Assembly: GCA_902760805.1 (NCBI GenBank)
Contig: CACWHY010000021.1
Span: 1-39,938, forward strand
Reading direction: 5' to 3'
Length of the DNA: 39,938 nt
From: Ruminococcus flavefaciens
GTDB taxonomy: Bacteria > Bacillota > Clostridia > Oscillospirales > Ruminococcaceae
Below the pieces are notes generated by a model. The model was given only the letters and a program-made list of their open reading frames with translations, searched no databases and was not told the DNA's origin. How positions within the stretch are numbered: position 1 is the stretch's first letter; each line of letters starts with the position of its first letter. Made by a program: the position numbers and the translations under genes. Shown piece by piece: positions 15,792 to 24,879 of the stretch.

Positions 15792-17618
15792 TCATACAAG
15801 CCTTATTTCAAAATGCCGCAGCCAGTAGTCCAGCTGCACGAAGTAGGCTATAGTTTGCGGCAAATTCATCAGCTGGCCGTACCACTGCACATGATCCTCC
15901 AGCTCAAGGAGCCGCTCCAGAGCAGGCCGCCGCACCAGCTCAGTCAAAGGGCCGTCCTCCTGCAAGATCCTCCTCAGCCGCTCCGCCGCCAAACCAAGGA
16001 AAGCCGGGTCGTGGGTCTTGGGATAGGGGCTTTTCTTCCGCCAGAGCACCTTCTCCGGCAGCCATTCCTTCATGGCCTCACGGAGCAAGCCCTTTTCCCT
16101 GCCCTGCCAGTCCTTGAACTCCCAGGGCACGTTGTACAGATACTCCGCTATCCGGTAGTCGCAGAAGGGCACCCTCACCTCAAGGCCGCTGTACATAGAC
16201 ATCCTGTCCTTTCGGTCAAGGAGGTTTTGCATGAACCAGTCGAAATTCAGCCTTGTCATCTCCCTCATGCGCACCTCAAGAGCACTGTCCTCCGGCAGCC
16301 GCTCCGCATCGTCAGCAGTCCGCCGATAAGCGCTGTAAACATAGTCCTCCGGGTCAAGCTGAGCGGCATATCTTTCGCAGAGGAAACCCTTCCGGTAAGC
16401 GGTGCTCTGAGCCCAAGGGAAGCCGTCTGTCATGCGGATATCCTCGTCCCGATACCAGGGATAGCCCCCGAAGATCTCGTCGGCGCACTCCCCGGAAAGA
16501 GCCACGGTACCGTGCTTTTTGATCTCACGGCAAAGCAGCAGCATGGAGGCGTCCACGTCGGCCATCCCGGGAAGGCCTCTTGCCTCCACCGCCTGATCCA
16601 GCGCACCGGCCAGCTCCTCCGCACCAATCACGACCCAGTGGTGGTCGCTGCCCAGATATTCGGCCATGCAGCGGATATATTCAGGGTCACTGTTTGGCTG
16701 AAAATGGCTCTTTTGGAAGAATTTCTCGTTGTTCTGATAGTCCACTGAGAAGGTGGGCAGCACCCTGCCCTGAGCCCTCATCTCAGCAGCCGCCACGGAG
16801 GAGATCAGACTGGAATCCAGACCTCCCGACAGGAAGGTGCAAACCGGCACGTCAGACACCAGCTGCCGCCGGATCGAGTCCAGCACCAGCTCACGGACAT
16901 GATCCGCAGTCTCCTCAAAGCTCTCCTCATGGGGCCTTGCCTTCAAACGCCAGTATTCCCTCAGACGCAGCCCCTCCCGGGTATACCAGCCGCACCAGCC
17001 GGCCTTCACCTCGCTTATCCCCCGGAGAACTCCGCAGCCCGGCGTTCTGCCCGGCGCCATGAGGATCAGCTCCCCGGCGCCCTGAGCGTCGATCTCATGG
17101 GGAACATCGGGGTGAGCCAGCAGCGCCGGGATCTCAGATGCGAAGATCAGCTTGCTGCCGTTTTCCCGGAAAAACAGCGGCTTTACGCCGATCCTGTCAC
17201 GGGCAAGGAAGACCCTCTGCCTGTTCTGGTCGTAGATCACGAAGGCGAAGATCCCGTTGAGCCGCTCCACGCAGTCCTCGCCCCACTTCATGAAGCTCCT
17301 CAGCACCACCTCTGTGTCAGAGCGTGTCCGGAAGGGCGCATCCTCCTCAAGCTGACTGCGGAGCTCCTCCGTGTTGTAGAGCTCGCCGTTGTAGACGATA
17401 GTGAAGCTGCCGGCCTCGCTCTGAGCAGTCATGGGCTGACGTCCCCCTGAGATGTCGATCACAGCCAGCCTTGTGTGGACAAGAGCCGCCTCCGGAAAGA
17501 GCACGATGCCCTTCTGGTCCGGCCCACGGCGCAGCAAAGCCCTCTGCATGAGCTCGCACGCCTCCATTTCTCCACGCATATCCTCGGCAAAGCTGATAAC
17601 TCCTGCGATCCCACACAT
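15792..17618 (-). CDS. asnB: Asparagine synthetase (glutamine-hydrolysing)
   Basis: A 608-residue cytoplasmic enzyme that converts aspartate, glutamine and ATP to asparagine. I chose the ATG at 17618 because it gives MCGIAG, exposing the catalytic Cys2 of the class II glutaminase domain, with AGGAG about 6 nt upstream; the longer frame would bury it. The glutaminase domain covers about 1-200 and the synthetase domain about 220-560, with the ATP-pyrophosphatase loop FLSGGLDSS. Gene GC content is clearly higher than in the flanking pil genes. It is alone between the pil operon and the divergent cellobiose phosphorylase. I saw no strong promoter. Confidence 0.93.
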   Translation of the reverse strand: MCGIAGVISFAEDMRGEMEACELMQRALLRRGPDQKGIVLFPEAALVHTRLAVIDISGGRQPMTAQSEAGSFTIVYNGELYNTEELRSQLEEDAPFRTRSDTEVVLRSFMKWGEDCVERLNGIFAFVIYDQNRQRVFLARDRIGVKPLFFRENGSKLIFASEIPALLAHPDVPHEIDAQGAGELILMAPGRTPGCGVLRGISEVKAGWCGWYTREGLRLREYWRLKARPHEESFEETADHVRELVLDSIRRQLVSDVPVCTFLSGGLDSSLISSVAAAEMRAQGRVLPTFSVDYQNNEKFFQKSHFQPNSDPEYIRCMAEYLGSDHHWVVIGAEELAGALDQAVEARGLPGMADVDASMLLLCREIKKHGTVALSGECADEIFGGYPWYRDEDIRMTDGFPWAQSTAYRKGFLCERYAAQLDPEDYVYSAYRRTADDAERLPEDSALEVRMREMTRLNFDWFMQNLLDRKDRMSMYSGLEVRVPFCDYRIAEYLYNVPWEFKDWQGREKGLLREAMKEWLPEKVLWRKKSPYPKTHDPAFLGLAAERLRRILQEDGPLTELVRRPALERLLELEDHVQWYGQLMNLPQTIAYFVQLDYWLRHFEIRLV

Positions 17619-17797
17619 ACCTGTCTCCTGCCGCTTTTCGGCATACGGCACGCCGGATTTACTACTATTTTATGCAGAAAACACAGGATAGTTGCCTGTC
17701 AGCCGCTGTATTGCCTCACAATAACCGCCTGCCAGATCAGGTCAAAATGCACAAAAATCACTAAAAAAATAATACACCGCAATTTTTGCATAATCTA

Positions 17798-17826
17798 TTG
17801 TAATAAAGTCAAAAGTATGGTATAAT
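17798..17826 (+). promoter_or_regulatory. Promoter of the cellobiose phosphorylase gene
   Basis: TTGTAA (17798-17803), 17-bp spacer ending ATGG (extended -10), TATAAT (17821-17826). The leader is about 50 nt and leads to AAGGAG. Confidence 0.8.
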
Positions 17827-17885
17827 GTTAGCAAATGCGGTGCATCTGCCCGCTTTTGGTTAACGTAAAGAAAAGGAGTATGATT

Positions 17886-20342
17886 ATGAAATTCGGATAT
17901 TTTGACGACACTAATAAGGAATATGTTATCAATTCCCCGAAGACCCCTTATCCGTGGATCAACTACCTCGGAACACAGAGCTTTTTCTCGCTCATCTCTA
18001 ACACAGCTGGCGGCTACTGCTTCTACAAGGACGCCCGCCTGAGACGTATCACCCGTTATCGCTATAACAACGTGCCTATCGACATGGGCGGACGTTATTT
18101 CTATATCAATGACAACGGTACGATCTGGAATCCCGGCTGGTCACCTGTTAAGACTCCCCTGGATTCTTATGAGTGCCGCCACGGTATGGGCTATACCATC
18201 ATCACAGGTAAGAAGAACGGCCTCAAGGCTGAGGTGACTTTCTTCGTTCCCCAGAATTACGACGGCGAAGTTCAGCAGGTAGTCCTCACAAATGAGAGCG
18301 ACTCCGCTAAGTCCTTCAAGCTCTTCTCTTTCGCTGAGTGGTGCCTTTGGGACGCTCAGGACGACTGCACGAACTTCCAGAGAAACTTCTCTACAGGCCG
18401 TGTTGAGGTAGTTGGCTCAACTATCTACCACAAGACCGAGTACAGAGACCGCCGTGACCACTTCGCATTCTACACAGTCAACGATACTATCGACGGCTAT
18501 GACACAGACCGTGATTCCTTCATCGGCCTGTACAACGGCTTCGGCGATCCTCAGGCTGTTACCGACGGCAAGGCTACAAATTCCTTCGCTGACGGCTGGT
18601 CACCTATCGCTTCTCACTACAAGGAGATCACTCTGGCTCCCGGCGAGTCAAAGACCCTGGTATTCATCCTGGGCTACGTTGAGATGCCTGTTGACAAGAA
18701 GTTCGAGGCTGACGGCGTAACTATCAACAAGGAAAAGGCTCTGGCTATGATCGAGCAGTACAACACTCCTGAGAAGGTAGCTGCCGGACTTGCTGAGCTG
18801 AGAAACGTTTGGGACGGCCTCCTGGGTATCTTCAACGTTAATACTCCCGATGACAAGGTAAACCGCATGGTAAATATCTGGAATCAGTATCAGTGCATGG
18901 TAACATTCAACCTGTCACGTTCTGCTTCCTACTTTGAGTCCGGTATTGGCCGTGGAATGGGCTTCCGTGACTCCAACCAGGATATCCTGGGCTTCGTTCA
19001 CCAGATCCCCGACAGAGCTAGAGAGCGTCTTATCGACATCGCTTCTACTCAGCTCCCCGACGGCGGCTGCTATCACCAGTATCAGCCCCTTACCAAGAAG
19101 GGCAACTCCGACATCGGCGGCGACTTCTCCGACGATCCGCTGTGGATGATCCTCTCAGTCAGCTCCTACATCAAGGAGACAGGCGACTGGGATATCCTCA
19201 ACGAGATGGTTCCTTACGACAATGACGAGTCTCTGGCTAAGCCTATGCTTGACCACCTGACCGTTTCCTTCTACCACATCGTAAACAACCTTGGTCCTCA
19301 CGGACTGCCTCTGGCAATGCGTGCTGACTGGAACGACTGTATCAACCTCTCCTGCTTCTCAGACAAGCCCGGCGAGAGCTTCCAGACCTACACCAACCCC
19401 AAGTTCGCTGCTGAGGGCGGCTACTCAAAGGTTGCTGAGTCTGTAATGGTAGCAACTCTCTTCACATACGTTGGACCCGCTTACGTTGGTATCCTCAAGC
19501 ACCTGGGCAAGGACGACGAGGCTGCTAAGGCTCAGGCTGAGATCGACAAGATGAAGAAGAACGTTATGGAGTCTGCCTTCGACGGCGACTGGTTCCTGAG
19601 AGCTTACGACGCATTCGGCAAGAAGATGGGCTCTAAGGAGTGCGAGGAGGGCAAGATCTTCATCGAGCCCCAGGGCTTCGCAGTTATGTCCGAGATCGGT
19701 AAGGATCAGGGCGCTGACATCAAGACTCTTGAGTCTATCGACAAGTACCTGAACACTAAGTACGGCCTTGTTCTGAACAACCCTGCTTTCACAAAGTACT
19801 ACATCCAGTACGGCGAGATCTCCACATATCCCGGCGGATATAAGGAGAACGCTGGTATCTTCACTCACAATAACGCTTGGATCATCTGCGCTGAGGCTTA
19901 TGCAGGCCGTGGTGACAAGGCATTCGAGTACTACAGCAAGATCGCTCCCGCTTTCAATGAGGAGATCTCAGACCTCCACAAGACCGAGCCTTACGTTTAC
20001 GGCCAGATGATCGCCGGTAAGGACGCAAGCCGCTTCGGTGAGGGCAAGAACAGCTGGCTCACTGGTACTGCTGCTTGGAACATGGTGGCTATTTCCCAGT
20101 ATATCCTGGGCGTACAGCCTGCATTCGACGGACTTATGGTAGATCCTTCCATTCCTCACGAGTGGGACGGCTTCACAGCAGTTCGTAAGTTCCGTGGCGC
20201 TACATACAACATCACAGTCAAGAATCCCGAGCACGTTTGCAAGGGCGTTAAGTCAATGACAGTTGACGGAAAGGCTGTTGAGGGCAACATCATTCCTGTA
20301 TGCGACGGCGGCACACATGAGGTCGAGGTCGTAATGGGCTAA
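17886..20342 (+). CDS. Cellobiose phosphorylase (GH94)
   Basis: This 818-residue cytoplasmic enzyme splits cellobiose with phosphate into glucose 1-phosphate and glucose, saving one ATP per disaccharide. Length and sequence fit cellobiose rather than cellodextrin phosphorylases. It has an N-terminal beta-sandwich (about 1-290), then the (alpha/alpha)6 barrel. The active-site motif RADWND carries the probable general acid Asp484, and FRDSNQD (about 360-366) lines the sugar site. I chose the ATG at 17886: AAGGAG lies 7 nt upstream, while an in-frame ATG two codons earlier is only 1 nt from it. Codon bias is very strong, so expression should be high. It has its own promoter and terminator. No transporter gene is adjacent. 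Confidence 0.94.
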   Translation: MKFGYFDDTNKEYVINSPKTPYPWINYLGTQSFFSLISNTAGGYCFYKDARLRRITRYRYNNVPIDMGGRYFYINDNGTIWNPGWSPVKTPLDSYECRHGMGYTIITGKKNGLKAEVTFFVPQNYDGEVQQVVLTNESDSAKSFKLFSFAEWCLWDAQDDCTNFQRNFSTGRVEVVGSTIYHKTEYRDRRDHFAFYTVNDTIDGYDTDRDSFIGLYNGFGDPQAVTDGKATNSFADGWSPIASHYKEITLAPGESKTLVFILGYVEMPVDKKFEADGVTINKEKALAMIEQYNTPEKVAAGLAELRNVWDGLLGIFNVNTPDDKVNRMVNIWNQYQCMVTFNLSRSASYFESGIGRGMGFRDSNQDILGFVHQIPDRARERLIDIASTQLPDGGCYHQYQPLTKKGNSDIGGDFSDDPLWMILSVSSYIKETGDWDILNEMVPYDNDESLAKPMLDHLTVSFYHIVNNLGPHGLPLAMRADWNDCINLSCFSDKPGESFQTYTNPKFAAEGGYSKVAESVMVATLFTYVGPAYVGILKHLGKDDEAAKAQAEIDKMKKNVMESAFDGDWFLRAYDAFGKKMGSKECEEGKIFIEPQGFAVMSEIGKDQGADIKTLESIDKYLNTKYGLVLNNPAFTKYYIQYGEISTYPGGYKENAGIFTHNNAWIICAEAYAGRGDKAFEYYSKIAPAFNEEISDLHKTEPYVYGQMIAGKDASRFGEGKNSWLTGTAAWNMVAISQYILGVQPAFDGLMVDPSIPHEWDGFTAVRKFRGATYNITVKNPEHVCKGVKSMTVDGKAVEGNIIPVCDGGTHEVEVVMG

Positions 20343-20360
20343 GCCTAACGAATACGCAAA

Positions 20361-20386
20361 AAAGAGCGGACTTTTGTCCGCTCTTT
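20361..20386 (+). terminator. Terminator of cellobiose phosphorylase
   Basis: AAAGAGCGGAC / GTCCGCTCTTT, a perfect 11-bp stem with a TTTT loop, followed by CTTTTTT. It begins 18 nt past the stop. Confidence 0.92.
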
Positions 20387-20408
20387 CTTTTTTCCAAGAT
20401 CAAAAAAA

Positions 20409-20428
20409 CCAGACTCTGCTGAGTCCGG
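20409..20428 (-). terminator. Terminator of the SH3-domain lipoprotein gene
   Basis: CCAGACTC / GAGTCCGG stem with a TGCT loop and one mismatch, followed on the minus strand by seven U. It lies 25 nt past the stop of the minus-strand gene. Confidence 0.85.
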
Positions 20429-20453
20429 TTTTTCATGTTCACTATTCTGCTGA

Positions 20454-20945
20454 TCAGCAGCTGCCTGACGAGGTGAAGCACTGGCTGTAGATATAGCCGT
20501 AGTAAATGGGCGAGCTCTTATCTGCGTAGTATTTAACGAACAGCCATTCCCCGTCAGAGAGAACTCCAACGTGGGCGCCGCTGGGTATAGAGCCAAGCAC
20601 GGCGGAATTCGGATCACTGCTCTCATAGATGTTCACAGAGCCGGTATCGCTGAAAACCTCTCCGGTGGCGATGATACGGCTGCGGTCCTCATATTCGCCG
20701 TTCAGCGGAGACTGTATCACCTTTGCCTGGTTCCAGAAATCACCTGCCGAGCTGCCCGGCGGAGCGCCCTGAGCGTAGCTCTGACCTGTAGGCGAGCCTG
20801 AAGCTGTTCCCCCCTCATTGGTATCGTAGAAATGGACGGTAACTTCCCCCTGAAGGTGTACCGTATCACAGCCGTATAAGAAGGGGACGAATGTCAAAAC
20901 ACTGGCAGCCAATATCAGACTGCGCTTTCTGATAGTCTGTTTCAT
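20454..20945 (-). CDS. Lipoprotein with bacterial SH3 domain
   Basis: A 163-residue secreted lipoprotein. The signal peptide MKQTIRKRSLILAASV runs into the lipobox LYGC (Cys26), where lipidation and cleavage by signal peptidase II are expected. A Gly/Ser/Pro linker follows, then an SH3b domain (about 90-158) with the GSVNIYES...GEWLFVKY pattern, a fold that often binds peptidoglycan. I chose the ATG at 20945 from AGGAGGG placed 6 nt upstream; the longer frame has no site and would destroy the signal peptide. A consensus promoter and a terminator make it monocistronic. Specific function unknown. Confidence 0.85.
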   Translation of the reverse strand: MKQTIRKRSLILAASVLTFVPFLYGCDTVHLQGEVTVHFYDTNEGGTASGSPTGQSYAQGAPPGSSAGDFWNQAKVIQSPLNGEYEDRSRIIATGEVFSDTGSVNIYESSDPNSAVLGSIPSGAHVGVLSDGEWLFVKYYADKSSPIYYGYIYSQCFTSSGSC

Positions 20946-20976
20946 AGTGACCCTCCTATATTTTATTTTCAGCCTC

Positions 20977-21005
20977 ATTATAGCACACTGCATCAGTTTT
21001 GTCAA
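20977..21005 (-). promoter_or_regulatory. Promoter of the SH3-domain lipoprotein gene
   Basis: On the minus strand: perfect TTGACA (21000-21005), 17-bp spacer, perfect TATAAT (20977-20982). Confidence 0.9.
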
Positions 21006-21142
21006 CATTTTCCCAGCTGATTTGTAACTTCTTCCAGATCGTTCTAAGAAAAACTTCCCACAATGCCCAAAGGGCAGGACACAGATCTCCGATTTTGCGC
21101 ATGGAATTTTCCGCAGAGGGCGGCTTTCAGGCAAATAAAAAA

Positions 21143-21162
21143 GCTATGCCCGAAAGCATAGC
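21143..21162 (-). terminator. Terminator of the deoD / coiled-coil protein operon
   Basis: GCTATGC / GCATAGC stem with a 6-nt loop and six U on the minus strand. It lies about 105 nt past the stop of the gene at 21267-22181. Confidence 0.85.
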
Positions 21163-21266
21163 CGAAATGAAAAAATATAGAAGGGGAATTGGGGGATTAC
21201 TTAATCCACTTATAATATAACCACCCAACCTTAAAATAGTCTTAAAAAACAAGAAGAATTTCGGAG

Positions 21267-22181
21267 CTATTTAATTTCCGGCAGCTCAAAGCCTTTTTTG
21301 CACTCCTCCGGGACAGTTATCTCAGGGGAATAGTCCAAAGCTCCCAGAAGATCCCTGATCACCACAAGCCCGTCGCTAAAATAGGTCTCTCTGCGGCGGT
21401 CATCGTAGGGTATCACCCTGTAGCTTGAGGGGCAGTCGAAGTACCACTGCGCCCGTTTTTTATTGAATGAGATCTTGAAAAAGCTGTTTGCCTCAGAGGA
21501 GAGCCTTCCCATTTTGCCAAGGAGCTCATCACAATCCGCAGCATATCCCAGGGGACACATAAAAGTGCTCATTCCGTCGAAGGACAGGGCCGCCAGGATG
21601 ATCTTATCCTCCTCCATGGCCTTGTCCACAGCGGCCTTTGAGGGCAGCTTAGTGATGTCCATAAGGTAGCGCCTTGCGGTAAAGACACGCTCTGTGTTGA
21701 GCTGATCTCTTGCGGCACGCTCCTGAGCGACCGGCTCTATTTCGGGGATCTCAGCCCTTACGGGATCGAGCTCCTTGATAGGAACGCTTTCCTTGATAGG
21801 ATCACTGGCCTTCACCGGCGGCTCAGCCTTCACCGGAGCAGTCTCCTTTATCTTAGGCTCAGCCTTCACCGGAGCAGTCTCCTTGACCTTGGGGATCTCC
21901 TGACGGGCAGCTCTCAGAGCCTCCATCTGCTTTTTCGCTTCACGAGCCCTTCTGTTCTCCTCTTCCTTGCGGCGGCGTTCAGCGTCGATACGGCGGCGAT
22001 CTTCCTCCTGCTTTTGGCGCTGATCCTCCTGAGCCTTTCTTGCGGAGACCTCAGCCTTAAGCCGCTCAAGATCTCTCCGCCTTTTCTGAGCAGGGCTCTG
22101 CTTGCCGCCTTCGCTGTTCTTAGCAGCATTTATGACGATTGGCAGCACGATGCACAGCAATATGAAAAAAAATCCGCCCAT
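21267..22181 (-). CDS. Membrane-anchored coiled-coil protein of unknown function
   Basis: A 304-residue protein I cannot assign to a family. It has an N-terminal hydrophobic helix (about 2-20), then a strongly charged Arg/Lys/Glu coiled coil (about 28-95). A TonB-like rod follows (about 97-150), with repeated KETAPVKAEP-type units (Lys, Glu and Pro). The C-terminal domain (about 160-304) is mixed alpha/beta with no known catalytic motif. Its start is 4 nt after the deoD stop and only a weak GGCTGAG precedes it, so translation is probably coupled to deoD. The rod would let the C-terminal domain reach away from the membrane. Whether that domain is outside or inside the cell cannot be decided from the sequence. 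Confidence 0.75.
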   Translation of the reverse strand: MGGFFFILLCIVLPIVINAAKNSEGGKQSPAQKRRRDLERLKAEVSARKAQEDQRQKQEEDRRRIDAERRRKEEENRRAREAKKQMEALRAARQEIPKVKETAPVKAEPKIKETAPVKAEPPVKASDPIKESVPIKELDPVRAEIPEIEPVAQERAARDQLNTERVFTARRYLMDITKLPSKAAVDKAMEEDKIILAALSFDGMSTFMCPLGYAADCDELLGKMGRLSSEANSFFKISFNKKRAQWYFDCPSSYRVIPYDDRRRETYFSDGLVVIRDLLGALDYSPEITVPEECKKGFELPEIK

Positions 22182-22185
22182 AGAC

Positions 22186-22890
22186 TCAGCCCAGTTTTAC
22201 AGCAGTTTCCAGAGCTATCTCCATCATATCACGGAAGGTAGCCTGGCGCTCCTCAGCGGAGCATGAGAGCCCTCTCAGTGGACAATCCGAGATAGTTGCG
22301 ATACAAAGACCGTTCTTTCCGGCGTGGGCAGCGTTCATGTATAGAGCTGCGGCCTCCATCTCAACTGCAAGAACGCCCATTTTCTGCCACTTGGCAAGGG
22401 TGTCATCGTAGAAGGTGTCGCTGGAGAAGATATTTCCGACGTGGAATTTAGCACCCTGAGCCTTTGCAGCCTCAACAGCGGCAGAAAGGAGCTTCCACGA
22501 AGCTGTGGGAGCGTAGGTGCCGGGGAGGTCATACTGCCTGGCGTAGGCGGAATTAGTGCTCGTGCTCATACCGATAACGACATCACGGAGATTCACATTA
22601 TCAGCGATAGCGCCGGCAGTTCCCACACGAATGATGTTATCCACATCGTAGACGTTGAAAAGCTCCCAGGTGTAGATGCCGATTGAAGGCATACCCATAC
22701 CGCTTCCCTGAACAGAAACGGGAACGCCCTTGTACTTGCCGGTGAAGCCCAGCATACCTCTGACCTCGTTGTAGCAGACAGGGCTCTCAAGATAGTTCTC
22801 GGCGATGAATTTTGCTCTCAGGGGATCGCCGGGCATGAGGACGGTCTTGGCGATGTCGCCCTTGTTTGCGCTGTTGTGGGGTGTTGACAT
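22186..22890 (-). CDS. deoD: Purine nucleoside phosphorylase DeoD
   Basis: A 234-residue cytoplasmic enzyme of purine salvage that splits purine nucleosides with phosphate into base and (deoxy)ribose 1-phosphate. It is the length of the hexameric DeoD type. Visible features are the phosphate-binding MPGDPLRAKFIAE, the signature GSGMGMPSIGIY, and VEMEAAALY for the nucleoside site. The catalytic Asp region reads ISDCPLRG, where E. coli has SDHIRTHE, so the loop after Asp differs. AAGGAGG precedes the ATG. It is followed at once by the coiled-coil protein gene. Confidence 0.93.
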   Translation of the reverse strand: MSTPHNSANKGDIAKTVLMPGDPLRAKFIAENYLESPVCYNEVRGMLGFTGKYKGVPVSVQGSGMGMPSIGIYTWELFNVYDVDNIIRVGTAGAIADNVNLRDVVIGMSTSTNSAYARQYDLPGTYAPTASWKLLSAAVEAAKAQGAKFHVGNIFSSDTFYDDTLAKWQKMGVLAVEMEAAALYMNAAHAGKNGLCIATISDCPLRGLSCSAEERQATFRDMMEIALETAVKLG

Positions 22891-22925
22891 AGTTATTCCT
22901 CCTTACGGAAATGTATATTTTCACA

Positions 22926-22973
22926 GGTGAGCTCTATCCGTTCCGGCCGAGATCCAGCCGGGATAAGCTCACC
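22926..22973. other. Long hairpin between flippase and deoD
   Basis: The outer stem GGTGAGCT / AGCTCACC continues through TATCC/GGATA, and an inner CCGGC/GCCGG stem closes the tip. The T6 tract lies on the plus-strand side, although both flanking genes are on the minus strand, where no U tract follows. It is either an antisense-direction terminator or an mRNA-processing structure. Confidence 0.55.
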
Positions 22974-23007
22974 GTTTTTTGTGCAGTCAGCTCCTCAGGA
23001 GCTCTTA

Positions 23008-24435
23008 TCATCTGTGGAGCAGCTTCTTAGCCGTTACCAGCAGAGCCTGATAGTTCCAAGCGCAGATAACGCCGGTGAGGATGAACAGCCACAGTCCCCA
23101 GAGCGCCGGCTCGAAGACAGCGATAACGCACATCACCAGCAGTATAACTGTATTGGCGAAGCACTTGATGCCGTTGAACTTGAAGGGGACATAGTATCTT
23201 GCGTCGATGATCCTTGCCCAGAAGCAGATGAAATAGCTCAGGAATGTGGCGACTGATGCGCCCTGTATTCCCCAAACAGGGATCAGAGCGATGTTCATGA
23301 CGATGTTCACTGAGCAGGCGATAAAGGCTGTCCAGAAGGAGTTCTTGGTATGCTTTGTGGCGGAGTAGATGCTTCCCAGGAACTGATTTAAGCTCATGAA
23401 CAGCACCGCTGCCACCAGCACAGGGGTATATCTGTAGACCTCACCGTACTCTGAGTAGGTAGAGGTGTTGACAAAGATCGCCGTTACAGGCTTGATCAGC
23501 AGGATAAGTCCGGCTGAGGCGATGAACAGCAGAGCCTCATATGCGCCATAGACCTTCTCATAGAAGGTGCTGCGGTCTGCGGAATCGTTCTCAGTGATAG
23601 CAGACATATTCCACGCCTGGAAGAAGATCGTGGACACCATGGAGATCAGGTTGGGGACTCTGTTTGCGTAGCCGTAGATACCGACAGAGGCCTCGCCCAG
23701 CGGCACACGGTCGCTCTTCATCTCACGGATGAACATACGGTCGGAAAGGCTGGTGATGGTCCACATAACGATAGTTGGGATAAGCGGGCCTGCGAACTTC
23801 ATCATGGTGCCGGCCAGCTCTCCGCTGAAATACCGTATCCCCATGTAGTTTTTCAGCTTGCCCATGGTAAACAGGAAGGCTGCGGAAAGGGTATCCGACA
23901 GGATAACCGCCAGCATGAAGCCCTTAACGCCCATGTGCAGGCCTGCGATAAAGATCAGGTTGAATATGAACAGGGTCAGCGTCGCCAGGATACCGTCCAG
24001 CGAGAACAGCTTTACCATGTCTCTTGCCCGGACGAATTGCTGACAGAGCATTCGGAAGGAGGACATGGTGACGTAGGCGATCAGCAGCAGCGAATAGCCG
24101 CTGAGGAAGTCCAGTGCCTTTACAAATCGCAGTCCCGGCACGATCAGCGCCATGATCAGCATACCGATCGTAGTGATCACAGCAGAGGTGGTCAGCACCT
24201 GGCGCTTGTCGTAGTTCTTGTCCAGTCCGAAGCGGATCAGGTACTCCTGCAAGGCGAAGGTGAAGATCGGCTGTAGGAAGAGCGCAGTGGGCTCGATCAG
24301 CTCCTTTACGCCGGAATCCGCAGGGCTGAGGTACTTGGTGTAAAGACGGGTAAGCAGCAAGACTAGGATCTTTGAGCCGAAGCTGCCGATGGCGAACACC
24401 ACGGTGTTGAAGGCCAGCTTTTTGTATTTATTCAT
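23008..24435 (-). CDS. Polysaccharide flippase (Wzx/MATE-like, oligosaccharide exporter family)
   Basis: A 475-residue polytopic membrane protein with about 12-14 hydrophobic segments. The N-terminus (LAFNTVVFAIGSFGSKILVL) is typical of the polysaccharide biosynthesis flippase family, which moves lipid-linked oligosaccharides across the membrane. No glycosyltransferases are adjacent, so the substrate is unknown. The start follows a modest GGAG. A consensus promoter lies 42 nt upstream, divergent from the SOS-like promoter region. deoD lies 118 nt downstream behind a hairpin without a U tract, so read-through is possible. Confidence 0.88.
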   Translation of the reverse strand: MNKYKKLAFNTVVFAIGSFGSKILVLLLTRLYTKYLSPADSGVKELIEPTALFLQPIFTFALQEYLIRFGLDKNYDKRQVLTTSAVITTIGMLIMALIVPGLRFVKALDFLSGYSLLLIAYVTMSSFRMLCQQFVRARDMVKLFSLDGILATLTLFIFNLIFIAGLHMGVKGFMLAVILSDTLSAAFLFTMGKLKNYMGIRYFSGELAGTMMKFAGPLIPTIVMWTITSLSDRMFIREMKSDRVPLGEASVGIYGYANRVPNLISMVSTIFFQAWNMSAITENDSADRSTFYEKVYGAYEALLFIASAGLILLIKPVTAIFVNTSTYSEYGEVYRYTPVLVAAVLFMSLNQFLGSIYSATKHTKNSFWTAFIACSVNIVMNIALIPVWGIQGASVATFLSYFICFWARIIDARYYVPFKFNGIKCFANTVILLVMCVIAVFEPALWGLWLFILTGVICAWNYQALLVTAKKLLHR

Positions 24436-24476
24436 ATTTCACACTCCGAAGAATAGTAGTTTTCTTACAATAACTA

Positions 24477-24505
24477 AGTATACCATAATTTCCGGGAAAA
24501 ATCAA
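24477..24505 (-). promoter_or_regulatory. Promoter of the flippase gene
   Basis: On the minus strand: TTGATT (24500-24505), 17-bp spacer ending TGG, TATACT (24477-24482), an extended -10. Confidence 0.78.
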
Positions 24506-24557
24506 CTCTGGGGGCGGAGGTGGTATGATTAAAAGAAAAACAAATCTTTCGGAGGTA

Positions 24558-24586
24558 TTGACTTTAACGAACAAATGTTCTATAAT
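24558..24586 (+). promoter_or_regulatory. Promoter of the coiled-coil / sigma-like operon
   Basis: TTGACT (24558-24563), 17-bp spacer, TATAAT (24581-24586). A LexA-box-like palindrome fills most of the spacer. Confidence 0.85.
24568..24581 (+). promoter_or_regulatory. LexA/SOS-box-like operator 1
   Basis: CGAACAAATGTTCT matches the Gram-positive SOS box (CGAAC-RNRY-GTTYC) at 13 of 14 positions. It lies between the -35 and -10 boxes, where a bound repressor would block the promoter. Confidence 0.65.
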
Positions 24587-24601
24587 AAGTTCACAAGGAA
24601 T

Positions 24602-24615
24602 AAAACATTCGTTCG
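24602..24615 (-). promoter_or_regulatory. LexA/SOS-box-like operator 2
   Basis: On the minus strand CGAACGAATGTTTT matches the same consensus at 13 of 14 positions. It lies just downstream of the expected transcription start, with its centre 34 bp from that of operator 1. Confidence 0.55.
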
Positions 24616-24645
24616 GGGAACTCTTTCCAAAAAGGGGGACGTCCA

Positions 24646-24879
24646 GTGAAAAACATGATAAACGGCTATATCACAAGCTGCACACAGGTCAAGGAGCGCA
24701 TCGCTCAGCTGACTGAACAGAAAACTAAACTGAAAAAGCAGGGACGAACTGACCTTATCGACCAGCTCATGCTGGAAAGACGGATCCAGCTGCTTTACAC
24801 CGAGCACAGAGAAATGAAGGAGGTCATCGAATACCTTAGCGGCTATATGAGGAGGATCGAGCAGCGTGCCAAGACGTGA
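24646..24879 (+). CDS. Small coiled-coil protein, unknown
   Basis: A 77-residue protein, predicted almost entirely helical with heptad-like Leu/Ile spacing and many Lys, Glu and Gln (LTEQKTKLKKQGR). I do not recognise a family. The start is GTG with AAAGGGGGA about 8 nt upstream; an ATG three codons later is possible. Its 3' end overlaps the sigma-like gene by 14 nt, so the two are translationally coupled and probably work together, for example as a regulator with its anti-factor or partner. Two SOS-box-like sites sit in the promoter. Confidence 0.7.
   Translation: MKNMINGYITSCTQVKERIAQLTEQKTKLKKQGRTDLIDQLMLERRIQLLYTEHREMKEVIEYLSGYMRRIEQRAKT

Noticed and set aside
15456-16748. 430-codon plus-strand open frame opposite asnB
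   Set aside because: It is the antisense of a clear asparagine synthetase gene and starts in an AT-rich non-coding region without a ribosome-binding site. GC-rich codon structure explains the long frame.
20946-21134. N-terminal extension of the SH3 lipoprotein frame
   Set aside because: It would run through a perfect promoter and hide the signal peptide; the ATG at 20945 has a strong ribosome-binding site.
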